This document shows positions 43,370-52,770 of a DNA stretch of 64,000 bases, one piece after another. The notes below the pieces were generated by a model, which was not told where the DNA came from, did not search any database, and worked only from the letters and a program-made list of their open reading frames with translations. The DNA comes from Komagataeibacter melomenusus (lineage in GTDB: Bacteria; Pseudomonadota; Alphaproteobacteria; Acetobacterales; Acetobacteraceae). The translations under genes were made by a program, and so were the position numbers. Every line of letters begins with the position of its first letter. Within the stretch, counting starts at the first letter, position 1. The stretch lies in assembly GCF_013155395.1 (NCBI RefSeq), contig NZ_JABJWC010000006.1, positions 1-64,000 of the forward strand. The letters are read 5' to 3'.

Positions 43370-44625
43370 GCTTCCTCGGGAAACGTGTTGTGCGGCTGGA
43401 CCGGACGGCCAAGGATACCGACCAGAACAGACATTCCGTAGATACTGGCAGCCGTACGGGCCATGTCAAAGAAATGATCCACGCCCAGCAGCAGCAATAT
43501 GCCTTCGGGCGGCAGGCCGAATGTGGGCAGGACATTGCCCAGGATTATGATCGCGCCGCGCGGCACGATCGCCATGCCCTTTGAACTGATGAACAGGAAG
43601 CCGAGGATATAGCATAATGTCAGGAAACCCAGGTGGATGCCGTAGGCATCGGCGATCAGCACGACACTGAAGGACTGGAACATCATCGCCCCGTCCATGT
43701 TGAAGCTGTAGCACAGGGGAAGCAGGAACCCCGATACTTCGCGGTCGATGCCGAATTCTTCCAGGTTTTCGATCAGTTCAGAATAGGCGGCCTCGGAACT
43801 GCCTGTTGAAAAGGCCAGGATCAGCGCCTGGACGACATTGCGCGACAGGCGGAAGACATCCCGCCCCATGCAGAAAAATCCCGCGCAGAACCATGCCAGC
43901 ACCAAAAGCATGATCGCCACGTAGAATTCCATGATGATATAGAAATAGGATATGACAAGCTGGTACCCCGAACGGGCCGCGACCATTGCCGTCGAGGCAA
44001 AGACCACCAGCGGTATTGATTTCATGATTATTTCAGTAACCCGCAACATGATGTTAAAAAATTCGTTGCAGGCCTGCAAGATGACCGTTGTGGTATTTTT
44101 ATAGCGCGAGACCAGCCCCAGCCCGAACAGGAGCGAGAACGCAGTCACCTGCATGATCTCGTTACGCGCCATGGCGTCGATGATGCTTGAGGGGATGATA
44201 TGGGCGACCTGCTCGGCCAGGCTGATGGTCGGAATATCCATTTTCTCATGCGACAGGCCGATCTGCGATGACAGCAACCGCCCGGGATGAAAGAATTCCG
44301 ATGTAACGATACCAATGAGCAGCGATATGAGGGACGCACAGACAATCCATACCGCCAGCGTGCCGACCAGTCGCCCTACCCCCTTGTGCTGCGCCAGGTT
44401 GCCAAGGCCGGAAATAAGCCCCGCCATGACCAGCGGCACGATGATCATTTTTACAACCCGTATGAACAGGCCCAGTATGTATTGTGTGCTGGCAACAGTA
44501 TATGCCTGTAGGGGCCCTCCGCACATATTGCATATTATGCCGAAGACAAGCCCAAGGACGAGCATGAGAACAATGAAAAGGCTTTTCCTGTATCGTCCGA
44601 AAGCAGGGCTTTTACGGTCAGTCAT
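43366..44625 (-). CDS. Dicarboxylate/amino acid:cation symporter (DAACS family)
   Basis: A 419-aa membrane protein from the ATG at 44625 (GGAAG 9 nt upstream); an upstream extension lacks support. It has the GltPh/DctA plan: N-terminal helices (FIVLMLVLGLVFGIICNMCG), MIIVPLVMAGLISGLGNLAQ, the SSEAAYSE version of the HP1 serine-rich loop (GSSEAAYSE), NMDGAMMFQSF (NMDG motif of TM7) and the HP2 segment PPEGILLLLGVDHFFDMART. The HP1 serine motif is reduced compared with glutamate carriers. It transports dicarboxylates or acidic/neutral amino acids with Na+ or H+. Coupled by 4-nt overlap to threonine aldolase. Confidence 0.9.
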   Translation of the reverse strand: MTDRKSPAFGRYRKSLFIVLMLVLGLVFGIICNMCGGPLQAYTVASTQYILGLFIRVVKMIIVPLVMAGLISGLGNLAQHKGVGRLVGTLAVWIVCASLISLLIGIVTSEFFHPGRLLSSQIGLSHEKMDIPTISLAEQVAHIIPSSIIDAMARNEIMQVTAFSLLFGLGLVSRYKNTTTVILQACNEFFNIMLRVTEIIMKSIPLVVFASTAMVAARSGYQLVISYFYIIMEFYVAIMLLVLAWFCAGFFCMGRDVFRLSRNVVQALILAFSTGSSEAAYSELIENLEEFGIDREVSGFLLPLCYSFNMDGAMMFQSFSVVLIADAYGIHLGFLTLCYILGFLFISSKGMAIVPRGAIIILGNVLPTFGLPPEGILLLLGVDHFFDMARTAASIYGMSVLVGILGRPVQPHNTFPEEA

Positions 44626-44950
44626 ACAATAATACTTCCAATGCATTACTTGACAGGAAAATAGGCACGGTCGCACCCTGATGCGGTCAATGAACCTGAC
44701 CCGGCGCGCAACAGGGGCAGACCGCACGCCTTGCCGGGACAGCAGCCCGATTTATGTTTTGTATTGGTAACAAATTGGGTGCCGACACCCCGCACACCGG
44801 TTTTTTTACAGAATACACCCGCTCACCATCCGCCGGTACCGGACTTCAGCACCCGCAAGGCGGCAGGGCCATGTGACACACCCGGTGCCGCCAGATGGCC
44901 TGTGGCAACAGGGCACCGACCCATCTGGCGGCATCATCAGGGCGCGTCGA
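44626..44950. other. 325-bp intergenic region with a 13-bp hairpin
   Basis: No gene is seen. The hairpin TGCCGCCAGATGG (44886-44898) / CCATCTGGCGGCA (44921-44933) with an inner CCTGT/ACAGG stem lies 17 nt after the cytochrome c stop (minus strand) and could end that operon, though no T-run follows. Confidence 0.6.
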
Positions 44951-45367
44951 TCAATGCGTCATATGCGGCACGGGACCGGACATGGCCTTCACGTCGCTGG
45001 CCGAGATCGTATCGGTGTAGGCATTGCCAAAATGGGTCCGGACATAGTTGACCACACTGGCGATCTGCTCGGGCGACAGCGTACCGTTGAACCATGGCAT
45101 CGCGCCATAACCATTGAGGACAATGCCGGCGGGATAGGCGGCCATGGCCAGCTTCGGGTTGCCGGCCAGCGCCGGGATGACCGCAGCCCCCTTGCCACCC
45201 TTGCCATCCGCCATATGGCATGCCTGGCAGACATGCTGGTAGACCTCGGCCCCGGTCTTCATATCGTTCTTGCTGTCCCCGCCCGCACCGGGAGAATCCG
45301 CGTGCGCCATGACCGGCAAGGCCGAAATGCCGATGATGGCGAGCATGTGCAGAATGTAACGGTTCAT
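44951..45367 (-). CDS. Periplasmic class I cytochrome c, partner of amine oxidase (module 1)
   Basis: A 138-aa protein with a signal peptide (about 1-23, ALPVMAHA). The single heme site is CQACH (in HVCQACHMADGKGGKGAA), and MPWFN with its Met is a candidate sixth ligand (GAMPWFNG). The small class I fold resembles the c-type subunits of periplasmic dehydrogenases. Its ATG lies 2 nt after the stop of the upstream amine oxidase gene, with GGAGG as SD inside that gene's 3' end, so the two are tightly coupled. Likely accepts electrons from the flavoenzyme and passes them to the respiratory chain. Nearly the same arrangement recurs at 52348-52770. Confidence 0.93.
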   Translation of the reverse strand: MNRYILHMLAIIGISALPVMAHADSPGAGGDSKNDMKTGAEVYQHVCQACHMADGKGGKGAAVIPALAGNPKLAMAAYPAGIVLNGYGAMPWFNGTLSPEQIASVVNYVRTHFGNAYTDTISASDVKAMSGPVPHMTH

Positions 45368-45369
45368 GC

Positions 45370-46947
45370 TCAGGCCTCCTGCGCCCGTTTGTGAAGTCGT
45401 TTGATCGCATCAAGGGACGAAAGGAGCGCCCCCTCCTGCCAGCAGCCCAGGTAGGAGGCATGTTCACCCGCCAGCACGACCCGGCCGTCGATTTCCGTCA
45501 GGTTGCGGTAATGCTGCTTGCGGGTCTCAGCACTCCAGATGGCGCAGCAGCCCAGCGACCACGGCATGCGGCTCCAGGCCACGGCCACGCCATTGCTGAA
45601 TTCCTTGCGGTATTGCGGGTGCAGCACCGATCCCTGCGCCAGCCCGACCTCGATCCGTTCGGCAGGGGTCATGCCCGCGATATCAAGGCCCGCCATGCTC
45701 TTGGTATAGGCCCCCAGCAGGACGGCGGGACCAGAGGACTGGAAGCCGTAGCTGGGATAGGACACCTGCGAGATTTCCTGGTTGGTGAAGCTGATGCCAC
45801 CATAGATGTCATCATCCTGTTCCCAGAACCGGCGCTTGAACTCCAGCCCCATCTTGATGTGCGATGTATAGGGAACCGCGCCGATGGCGGCCTTCATGCC
45901 CGGGGAGACCTGGATATCGATCTGGCTCAGCACGGAAAGCGGGATGGTGCACACACACCAGTCGGCCGTCTCCTCCGAGACCTTGCCCGTGCCGGTATGC
46001 TCCCACGTCACGCGCACGCCGTGATCATCCTGCGCGATGCGGCTGACGCGCGCATTCATGGTGATGAGGTCGGAAACCTGTTTTGCAAAGCCCTTGCCGA
46101 TCATGTCCACCCCGCCGGTCGGCTGGAACATGGTCGTCTGCATCTCGTAGTTCATGAACGTGGCAAGGGACTGCCACATCGCGGGCCGGAACAGGTCGTG
46201 CCGGTCAAGAAGCTGGGAGGGTACGGGCGCGCCATCCGGGCCACCGCCGGGGCGCTTTTCCCATCCACGCCGTGTCGAGGTATGCACGCTACTCTTGTAG
46301 CGGAAATCCTCATCCAGCAGGCCCCAGCCACGCATCGCTTCCTTGAGCTGCATGCGGTCTTCCTGGGTCAGTTCCTGATCGAGCGTGTGCCCGTCGATCG
46401 ACTTCGCCAGCAGTTCGGCTACGACACCGGTGAAATCACAGGCCACGTCACGATAGCGCATCGGCTTGCCCCCGAACGCATCGGGACTGTGCACGAAGGC
46501 ATTGTAATTGAGCTGGATGAAAGGTTCCAGCGCGACCCCGAACTGCTTGCAGTAATGCAGCAGGGCGCGGTGGTGGTAGGGAATGCGCCATGGGCCGGGG
46601 TTGATGTAGTTTCCGGGCGCGAATTCCACTTTCTGCACCGGCGTGCCCATTTCGACCACGCGATCGCCGCCACGCAGCGTCCAGTTCCGGCCACCTGTCC
46701 GGTTCTGGTATTCAAGGACACGTACGGAATAACCGGCCTTGCGCAGTTCATAGGCGGCCAGCATGCCGGCAAGCCCTGCCCCCAGGACAAGCACTTTCGT
46801 ACCCTTGCGGGCACCGGACAGGACCGGCGGCCCCGTAAAGCGTGAATCAGCTGCATACCCCATGACCGTCATGGCCTGGTAGAGGGCTGCGGTTCCTCCG
46901 GCAAGGCCAAGCGCGGTCAGAAGCTGGCGTCGGGTTGAAGAGACCAT
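45370..46947 (-). CDS. Tat-exported flavin amine oxidase/dehydrogenase (module 1)
   Basis: A 525-aa protein from the ATG at 46947 (GGAG 9 nt upstream). The N-terminus STRRQLLTALGLAGGTAALY is a twin-arginine signal. The FAD Rossmann motif KVLVLGAGLAGMLAAYELRK is followed by LEYQNRTGGRNWTLRGGDRV (RxGGR-type amine oxidase motif). The C-terminal GRVVLAGEHASYLGCWQEGA binds FAD. This places it in the monoamine oxidase/L-amino acid oxidase superfamily, exported folded with FAD. It directly precedes a cytochrome c gene. By analogy with NicA2, which uses cytochrome c rather than O2, it may be a dehydrogenase. Substrate unknown. A paralogue lies at 52770-54359. Confidence 0.9.
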   Translation of the reverse strand: MVSSTRRQLLTALGLAGGTAALYQAMTVMGYAADSRFTGPPVLSGARKGTKVLVLGAGLAGMLAAYELRKAGYSVRVLEYQNRTGGRNWTLRGGDRVVEMGTPVQKVEFAPGNYINPGPWRIPYHHRALLHYCKQFGVALEPFIQLNYNAFVHSPDAFGGKPMRYRDVACDFTGVVAELLAKSIDGHTLDQELTQEDRMQLKEAMRGWGLLDEDFRYKSSVHTSTRRGWEKRPGGGPDGAPVPSQLLDRHDLFRPAMWQSLATFMNYEMQTTMFQPTGGVDMIGKGFAKQVSDLITMNARVSRIAQDDHGVRVTWEHTGTGKVSEETADWCVCTIPLSVLSQIDIQVSPGMKAAIGAVPYTSHIKMGLEFKRRFWEQDDDIYGGISFTNQEISQVSYPSYGFQSSGPAVLLGAYTKSMAGLDIAGMTPAERIEVGLAQGSVLHPQYRKEFSNGVAVAWSRMPWSLGCCAIWSAETRKQHYRNLTEIDGRVVLAGEHASYLGCWQEGALLSSLDAIKRLHKRAQEA

Positions 46948-47221
46948 AAGGCGGGGCTCCCTGTTCAGGAAAAGACGTCCTTTCCCCCGACAATTCGGGG
47001 CAAGGCCGTGCTGGGTCATGTTTTTTTCTATAATCAATAAGGTTCGATGCCGCAATATTACGCATCAGTAATGTTATGATGGACATCACGAGCACACAGC
47101 CCGTTCGGGCAGGATATCCCTTAATGCCCTGCGTATCCTTGGTATTTTATTTCCAGGACAGAAAAAAAGGCACACCGAACGGAATCCGGTGTGCCAGGGC
47201 TGGAAAAATAAACACCAAGTA
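46948..47221. other. Intergenic region between amine oxidase and TonB receptor
   Basis: AT-rich and without a gene. It holds the promoter area of the amine oxidase gene (minus strand) and, at 47162-47195, the terminator of the TonB-receptor gene. Confidence 0.5.
47162..47195 (-). terminator. Intrinsic terminator of the TonB-receptor gene
   Basis: GGCACACCG / CGGTGTGCC pair over 9 bp with a 9-nt loop; on the minus strand the stem is followed by seven T residues. It lies 27 nt after the receptor stop. Confidence 0.9.
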
Positions 47222-49846
47222 TCAGAAAGTCGCGTTTATGCGGCCATAGTAATAACCACCCGTGATCGGAACCTGCGACGAGTTCTGGTCATACAGGTTA
47301 ACGCCGTTGGAATCGTTTTCCGTGGGCAGGCGACGGGGCCGGATGTTGAACACATCGTTCGCGCCGACAGCGATATGCAGGTGGCGGTTGACCCGGTAGC
47401 CGATTTCGATATCGGTCAGCCAGCGCGGCGTGTTCTTGAACTGCGCAAAGCAGGTGTTCGAGGCATAGAGCGCACCGCCGCTCGAGCAGCTACCGCTGGT
47501 GGTGTAGTCGTAATAGGTCAGCATGTCCGTCGTCTCGCCGTAGCGGGTCTGGCGAACATTGAAGTCCCAGCTACCAATTGTATAGAACGCGTTCAGGATG
47601 ATCTTGCTGCGCGGATAGGCCGTGGTCAGGTAAGCCGTATTCTGCGCGTTGAGCAGGGCATTACCCGTCGAAGACGTGCCATTGTGGTGCAGGCGGGTAC
47701 GGTTGAGGTCCAGCGCCATGCTCAGCGTCAGGTTGCCATACCGGTGCAGGCGGAACATGTAGTCTGCCTTGATATCAAGGCCCTGCGTACGGGTGCTGGC
47801 ACCGTTGGTCAGGTAATAGGCGGAAACGGTGGACACATCCAGGCCGTTGGCCGGCAGGGTGTATCCCATCTCCTCGATGGCGTTGACCGCGGCCTGACCC
47901 TTCGTGGTGCCACCACCCACGATACGGTCACGCAGGTTAATCTGATAGACATCCGCTTCGACATGGAAGCCGTCAACCGGTTCAAGCACGATACCACCGC
48001 TCTCGCTGGTGGAACGCTCGGGCTTGAGGTTCGAGGCACCAAGGCTGCGCGCGGCCTCGGATGACACGGGCAGCATGCCCGAAGCCGTCGTCGGGCCGAC
48101 GCTCATGGCGCTGTAATGTTCTTCGGCCAGGGTTGGCGCACGGAAACCGGTGCTGATGGTACCACGCAGGGCCACCCGGCGGTTGAAGTCATAACGGGTC
48201 GAGATCTTGCCGTTTTCCGTGTCGCCCACGTCGGTGTAGTGTTCAAAGCGACCGGCGAAGTCCACGCTCCATTTCTTGGTGAAATGGAAGTCGCCATCAA
48301 GGTACCATGCCCAGATGTCACGGCTCCAGGAACCGGCACTCTGCGGCCCCAGCCCGGCATAGCCCTGCGTGCCACCCGCCTGGTAGGACGGCGGGTTGCC
48401 GGCCCAGATGTCATAGGTTTCCAGGCGATGCTCGGCGCCGAAGGCCAGCGTCATCGGAACCTTGTGGCCGATATCGAAATGACGGCGGAAATCGAGGTTG
48501 TTCGTCCACTGCGCCATGCGATAGGTTTCGGAGCGTGTCTTCGTCGGCGACCAGCCGCACCCGTCCGTGGATGCATAGGCCGCGGGCCCACTGTTGCAGG
48601 TCGAGGCCAGCATGCCGGTATTGGCGGTGTTCTTGTCGCCAATCTTGTCTTCATCCGCGCCATACACGGTGCTGAGGTCCCAGTTGAACCCCATGAAGTT
48701 GTCACCCTTCAGGCCCAGCATGGCGGAGTAGTCGTTCTCCTCCATGGTTTCGATGGGCGTGAAGCCATTGGGGTACATCGACGGCGCAATGGTCGGGATA
48801 CGGTAGTTTTCATACGCTTCCGCATGGCGGTGCGCATAGGTGATCAGGCCATAGAAGTTGATGCCGGGCGTCAACTGCTTGCCCCAGTCGATCGACAGGT
48901 TCTCGCGCGTTTCCTCGGGCGTGCTCATCAGCACGTTCGTGCTGGGATCAATGTATTTCGCGCCCGCCACCAGGCCATTATAGTAACCGGTGGTGTGCGC
49001 GCCCTCGGGCCATGTGCCCAGCAGGCGGTGGTCGCGCGCGCCCTTGGGCACGTCATGGTCGGTGTGGTACACCTGCCCCGAAAGGTGCAGGTACCCATCC
49101 TGCCCCAGCTTCATGCCGCCATCGGCATTGACCTGGTACTGCCACCCGCCACCGTTATAGGCGTTGGCGCCGGTCTGGTAGCTGGCGTCAAAGCCATGGT
49201 CCTGCTTCTTGGTGATGATGTTCACCACGCCGGCAATGGCATCGGAGCCATACATGGCCGCGGCCCCGTCTTCCAGTACCTCGATATGGTCAATGGCGTT
49301 GGCGGGGATCATGTTCAGGTCAACCGGCGTCGCGCCGAAGGCCGGGCCCGGGTTCTGCGTCATGTTGCCGGTGGAGTGGCGGCGCTTGCCATCGACCAGG
49401 ACCAGGACCTCGTTCGGGTTGAGGCCACGCATGCGGATAGCCGATGTCAGGGCCGCCGTGTCACTGCCCTTCGCGCCGACGTTGATCGAGGCATAGGTGC
49501 GGGTTATGGCATCGGCCAAGTTCATCTGGCCGGAACGGCGCAGGGTCGCGGCCGTTACAACGGTAACGGGACTGGTGCTCTGGCGGGCGCGCCGGTTGGA
49601 AGAATGCGTGCCCGTTACAATGATGGCCTCACTCGTATCGGCGGGCGCGGCAGTACGGGCAGCGGCTTTCAGGGTATTCGCCTTCTGCGCGGTCGTGCCC
49701 GATGCCTTGGATGGCGTTGAACGGACAATGCGATGCCTGGATGAATCAACGTCCGTATCAGCTGCCACGGCAGCCTTCATAACGGCGTCCACTCCGGCGG
49801 GGACTGTAAAAACGGTCGCCGCCACAAGCCAACGTCTGAGAATCAT
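47222..49846 (-). CDS. TonB-dependent outer-membrane receptor (amine-oxidation locus)
   Basis: An 874-aa protein from the ATG at 49846 (AAAGG 9 nt upstream); ATG 49867 lacks an SD. Signal peptide MILRRWLVAATVFTVPAGVD, an N-terminal extension, then the plug (about 75-210): SEAIIVTGTHSSNRRARQST, LVLVDGKRRHSTGNMT, IDHIEVLEDGAAAMYGSDAI (TonB box-distal plug motif). The barrel ends in YYYGRINATF. The NPGPAFGATPVDLNMIPANA segment marks the group of receptors often found next to catabolic genes. It sits between two amine oxidase modules, so it probably imports their substrate or a precursor into the periplasm. Has its own terminator and promoter. Confidence 0.9.
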   Translation of the reverse strand: MILRRWLVAATVFTVPAGVDAVMKAAVAADTDVDSSRHRIVRSTPSKASGTTAQKANTLKAAARTAAPADTSEAIIVTGTHSSNRRARQSTSPVTVVTAATLRRSGQMNLADAITRTYASINVGAKGSDTAALTSAIRMRGLNPNEVLVLVDGKRRHSTGNMTQNPGPAFGATPVDLNMIPANAIDHIEVLEDGAAAMYGSDAIAGVVNIITKKQDHGFDASYQTGANAYNGGGWQYQVNADGGMKLGQDGYLHLSGQVYHTDHDVPKGARDHRLLGTWPEGAHTTGYYNGLVAGAKYIDPSTNVLMSTPEETRENLSIDWGKQLTPGINFYGLITYAHRHAEAYENYRIPTIAPSMYPNGFTPIETMEENDYSAMLGLKGDNFMGFNWDLSTVYGADEDKIGDKNTANTGMLASTCNSGPAAYASTDGCGWSPTKTRSETYRMAQWTNNLDFRRHFDIGHKVPMTLAFGAEHRLETYDIWAGNPPSYQAGGTQGYAGLGPQSAGSWSRDIWAWYLDGDFHFTKKWSVDFAGRFEHYTDVGDTENGKISTRYDFNRRVALRGTISTGFRAPTLAEEHYSAMSVGPTTASGMLPVSSEAARSLGASNLKPERSTSESGGIVLEPVDGFHVEADVYQINLRDRIVGGGTTKGQAAVNAIEEMGYTLPANGLDVSTVSAYYLTNGASTRTQGLDIKADYMFRLHRYGNLTLSMALDLNRTRLHHNGTSSTGNALLNAQNTAYLTTAYPRSKIILNAFYTIGSWDFNVRQTRYGETTDMLTYYDYTTSGSCSSGGALYASNTCFAQFKNTPRWLTDIEIGYRVNRHLHIAVGANDVFNIRPRRLPTENDSNGVNLYDQNSSQVPITGGYYYGRINATF

Positions 49847-50797
49847 GAGGTTACCTTTCTGATTCATCTAAAGGTTACAACAAAGAAACATCTACAATAA
49901 ATTTTTCATTAAAAATAAAAAATTGGAACCACTTAATATATTTTCGCCGTTTTGTTGTTTTCTTGCAACATTTTAGGTTATGACAAAGAAAAAACTTTCA
50001 ACCCCGCCCCGGAGCCTGCCTGCCTATGGAAGCTTCAGGCGGGAAACCACCCGAAAAAATATCCATATGAATTAAAAGGATTTTTTGTCACTGATTACAC
50101 ATGCACGTCCTGCCGGACCCGTCGCCCCCACGGAATTGATATCGAAACAGGCATACAGGCGCCTTGCGCCATACGATCTGACAATATCAATGAAACCCCG
50201 CCGGAAAAGCATTTTTTATATGGTATTCCATGAATAAAACTATGTTCTGGCAGATCGATGCAAATGACTCCTGACATGGTACCGCCTACCCGGTTCACAG
50301 CACACCATGAACGGATTTTGCATTACAAATATATCATGAACAAGATCATTACATTTGTAATTTATTATATATTCTGAAGATAGAAGTAATTATGTTTCCA
50401 AACCACTTGTCCAGCCATGCCCCCCCAGAAATGACCGTTTGCGATTGGCACAGGCGGGAACGCGCAAAACAACAACCTGCCTGACGCTGCATGCACGACA
50501 GGCACCATGGCTGCGCGCGGCATGACCAACGGGATGACCGGCCACAGGCCAGCAGGTGGAAACAGGCCACTTTCTGCCTGTCGGCGTCAGGAAAACAAGT
50601 TTGCCATAACGGTCAGCCTGGCTGCCGAACCCAGATCATGAAGCACACAGCCCCCGCGCACGCCCCCTGCCTGCAATCACGACACAGGCACTGGATATGA
50701 CAATCGCCCCGGCAGTCCTGCCGGGGCGACGCTCTGGTTTTCTTCCATCCACACCACGATGCGGATAATGATTCAGGTGACTTCAGGCGCCGAGCAA
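49847..50797. other. 951-bp intergenic region, AT-rich, no recognised gene
   Basis: The 5' part (49870-49950) is very AT-rich and probably contains the TonB-receptor promoter (minus strand). A 93-aa frame from a TTG near 49952 (containing CTSCRTRRPHG) has no SD and no recognisable family; it might be a relic. The hairpin at 50704-50729 follows the aminotransferase gene. 50290-50400 is also AT-rich. Confidence 0.45.
50704..50729. terminator. Strong hairpin downstream of the exported aminotransferase gene
   Basis: Perfect 11-bp stem, TCGCCCCGGCA / TGCCGGGGCGA, loop GTCC. It is 69 nt beyond the aminotransferase stop (minus strand). T-runs are short on both sides. Confidence 0.6.
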
Positions 50798-52000
50798 TCA
50801 GACCATGATCTGGTCAAGGGCGTCACAGAAAGCCTTCATGTCTTCCGCCGAGCCAACCGTCACGCGCGACATGGTGGGCCAGATCGGCCAGTTGCGGCCG
50901 ATATCGATCTTGCGGGCGGCAAAGGCATCCCGCATGGTCTGCGCCGGCTGCTTCCAGTCAACCATGAACATGTTGGCCTCGCTGGGCAGGTAGGTCAGGC
51001 CACGCTTTTTCAGGTGGGCGAAGGTCGCCTCCCTTACGGCGATCATCTGGCTGCGGCGTTCGGCAATCGCGGCGGTCTGGGTCAGGCTTGCCGTGCCGGT
51101 GGCCAGCGCCACGATCGACAGCGTGCCCGACTGGTTGAGGCCATCGTAGCGCATCATCTTCTCGTGCAGGTCAGGCCGCGCCATGCTCAGGCCCAGGCGC
51201 AGTCCTGCCATGGCGAACAGCTTGGAGAAGGTGCGCAGAACCACGACATCCTTGTTCTCCGCCACCAGCTTCGCCGCACTCGGCGCACCGGAGAAGTGGA
51301 TGTAGGCTTCATCGACCAGGACGATGGACCCCTCGGGCTTGTGGGCCACGAGCCACTTGATGTCCGCCAGCGGGGTGACCGTGCCGGTTGGGTTGTTGGG
51401 CGAGCAGACATAGTAAATGCCGGCATTCGGGTCGGCCTTCAGCATGGCCCGCACATCGGTCACATATTTGTTTTCCGCCCGCAGCGGCACCTTGGTGACC
51501 TTCACGCCCAGCCATGACGCGGTGCGCCACGAGGCCTCGAATGTCGGGTCGGCCGTGACAAGGCCGCGCGTGGGCGAACAGAAGGTCACGACGGTGCGGC
51601 TCAGCGGGTCACTCGATCCCGGCCAGGGCAGGATATGCGTCTCGGGCACCTTCTCGACCTGCGAGACGGTCTGGATCAGCTGCTCACGCAGGTTCGAGGG
51701 TTCATAACGGTTGCCCAGGGGCACCACCGCCGCCCCGGCCTGTGCCGCGGTGGGGAAGGGGCCGGTCCAGCATTCGTTGCTGCCGATGCGGACCATGCCG
51801 GACTTGTTCTGTGCTTCCTCGATCGGGGCCTTGGGGCTGGCGGCCGCGCTCTTGGCCGCAGCCGTGCCGCTGAGCAGCGGGGACGCGGCCATCGCCGCCG
51901 AGCCAAGCCCGAGCAGGGCTGAAATGCGACCGAACTGGCGGCGGGAATATCCCCGTGCCAGAAGGTCTTCCTTCGCTTCTTTTGAAAGTAGGACACCCAT
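50798..52000 (-). CDS. Tat-exported PLP-dependent aminotransferase (HisC-like fold)
   Basis: A 400-aa protein from the ATG at 52000. The N-terminal region has a strong twin-arginine motif (YSRRQFGRISALLGLGSAAM), then ASPLLSG, so the enzyme is exported folded with its cofactor. The body is a class I/II aminotransferase similar to histidinol-phosphate aminotransferase: YYVCSPNNPTGTVTPLADIK, VLVDEAYIHFS (PLP Asp/Tyr) and VLRTFSKLFAMAGLRLGLSM (Schiff-base Lys). A normal HisC is cytosolic, so this is not a histidine-synthesis enzyme by context. It lies between the two amine oxidase modules and probably handles the same amino compounds in the periplasm; donor and acceptor unknown. Confidence 0.88.
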   Translation of the reverse strand: MGVLLSKEAKEDLLARGYSRRQFGRISALLGLGSAAMAASPLLSGTAAAKSAAASPKAPIEEAQNKSGMVRIGSNECWTGPFPTAAQAGAAVVPLGNRYEPSNLREQLIQTVSQVEKVPETHILPWPGSSDPLSRTVVTFCSPTRGLVTADPTFEASWRTASWLGVKVTKVPLRAENKYVTDVRAMLKADPNAGIYYVCSPNNPTGTVTPLADIKWLVAHKPEGSIVLVDEAYIHFSGAPSAAKLVAENKDVVVLRTFSKLFAMAGLRLGLSMARPDLHEKMMRYDGLNQSGTLSIVALATGTASLTQTAAIAERRSQMIAVREATFAHLKKRGLTYLPSEANMFMVDWKQPAQTMRDAFAARKIDIGRNWPIWPTMSRVTVGSAEDMKAFCDALDQIMV

Positions 52001-52347
52001 GGACTTGTCACCTTGATGTTTTGCAGGAATGCAATCGAACCCTGGCGGAGGAAATACAGACACCCATAATCCGCCACTGGTTTCCTTATCGTAATGAAAC
52101 CGGCAGCATTGCGGCGTATGGCGCCTGACCGGGGAAGGGTCATGTCAGCACACGGGCCCGCAGGAAAATCCGATGCGTATATTTCCCGCAAAGAGCAATA
52201 ACATTCCCTTTACCAGAAACTTTCCTGACTTGATCATAAAACAGATGCAATGGCAATCATTGCATCGTATAAAAATTCTCCCTTGTTATTTTATAATAAT
52301 TATACAATAGAAATGCGCGGGCCCTGTTCCCCTGCCCGCCACATCAG
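52001..52347. other. 347-bp intergenic region between the aminotransferase and cytochrome c genes
   Basis: No gene is recognised. A short GCGGGC/GCCCGC hairpin (52317-52339) lies just after the module 2 cytochrome c stop on the minus strand; 52210-52310 is AT-rich and holds possible -10 boxes for the aminotransferase. Confidence 0.45.
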
Positions 52348-52770
52348 TCAGTGATCATCGACTTTCAGCGGCCCCGCCATGCTGCCCACCACCTGGGGCG
52401 TCAGGGCATCCGTGTAGTGATTGCCAAAATGCGTCCTGACATAGTTGACGACATCCGCGACCTGCGCGGGTGACAGCACGCCATTGAACCACGGCATGGC
52501 CCCCTTGCCGTTCATGACCACGGTTGCGGGATAGGCCGCAACCGCCAGATGCGGGTCTGACGCCAGCGCCGGGATGGTTCCCGCCCCCGTGCCCCCCTTG
52601 CCATCCGCCATATGGCAGGCCTGGCAGATATGTTCATAGACCTGTTGGCCCGTTTTCAGTTGCGCGGGGTCCGCCGCATCCGCGGCAAAACAGAATGACG
52701 GTGCGGCCCCGACAGACAGGGCCACAGACGCAGCCACGGCCCATGCCCTGATATCTTGCATGCCCATCAT
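52348..52770 (-). CDS. Periplasmic class I cytochrome c, partner of amine oxidase (module 2)
   Basis: A 140-aa protein; the ATG at 52770 overlaps the amine oxidase stop by one nucleotide (TGATG; AGGAAG SD), and the next ATG three nt later is equally good. Signal peptide ends about FCFAADAA. Single heme motif CQACH (HICQACHMADGKGGTGAGTI). GAMPWFNGVLSPAQVADVVN and the following YVRTHFGN are almost identical to module 1. Clear paralogue of 44951-45367. Likely electron acceptor for the flavoenzyme encoded directly upstream. Confidence 0.93.
   Translation of the reverse strand: MMGMQDIRAWAVAASVALSVGAAPSFCFAADAADPAQLKTGQQVYEHICQACHMADGKGGTGAGTIPALASDPHLAVAAYPATVVMNGKGAMPWFNGVLSPAQVADVVNYVRTHFGNHYTDALTPQVVGSMAGPLKVDDH

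Noticed and set aside
49952-50233. 93-aa frame with a Cys pair upstream of the TonB receptor
   Set aside because: TTG start, no SD, no recognisable family, AT-rich non-coding composition. Kept only as a note in the intergenic entry.
50349-50700. Two short opposite ORFs in the 951-bp gap
   Set aside because: Cys/Arg-rich translations without SD or similarity to anything recognised.
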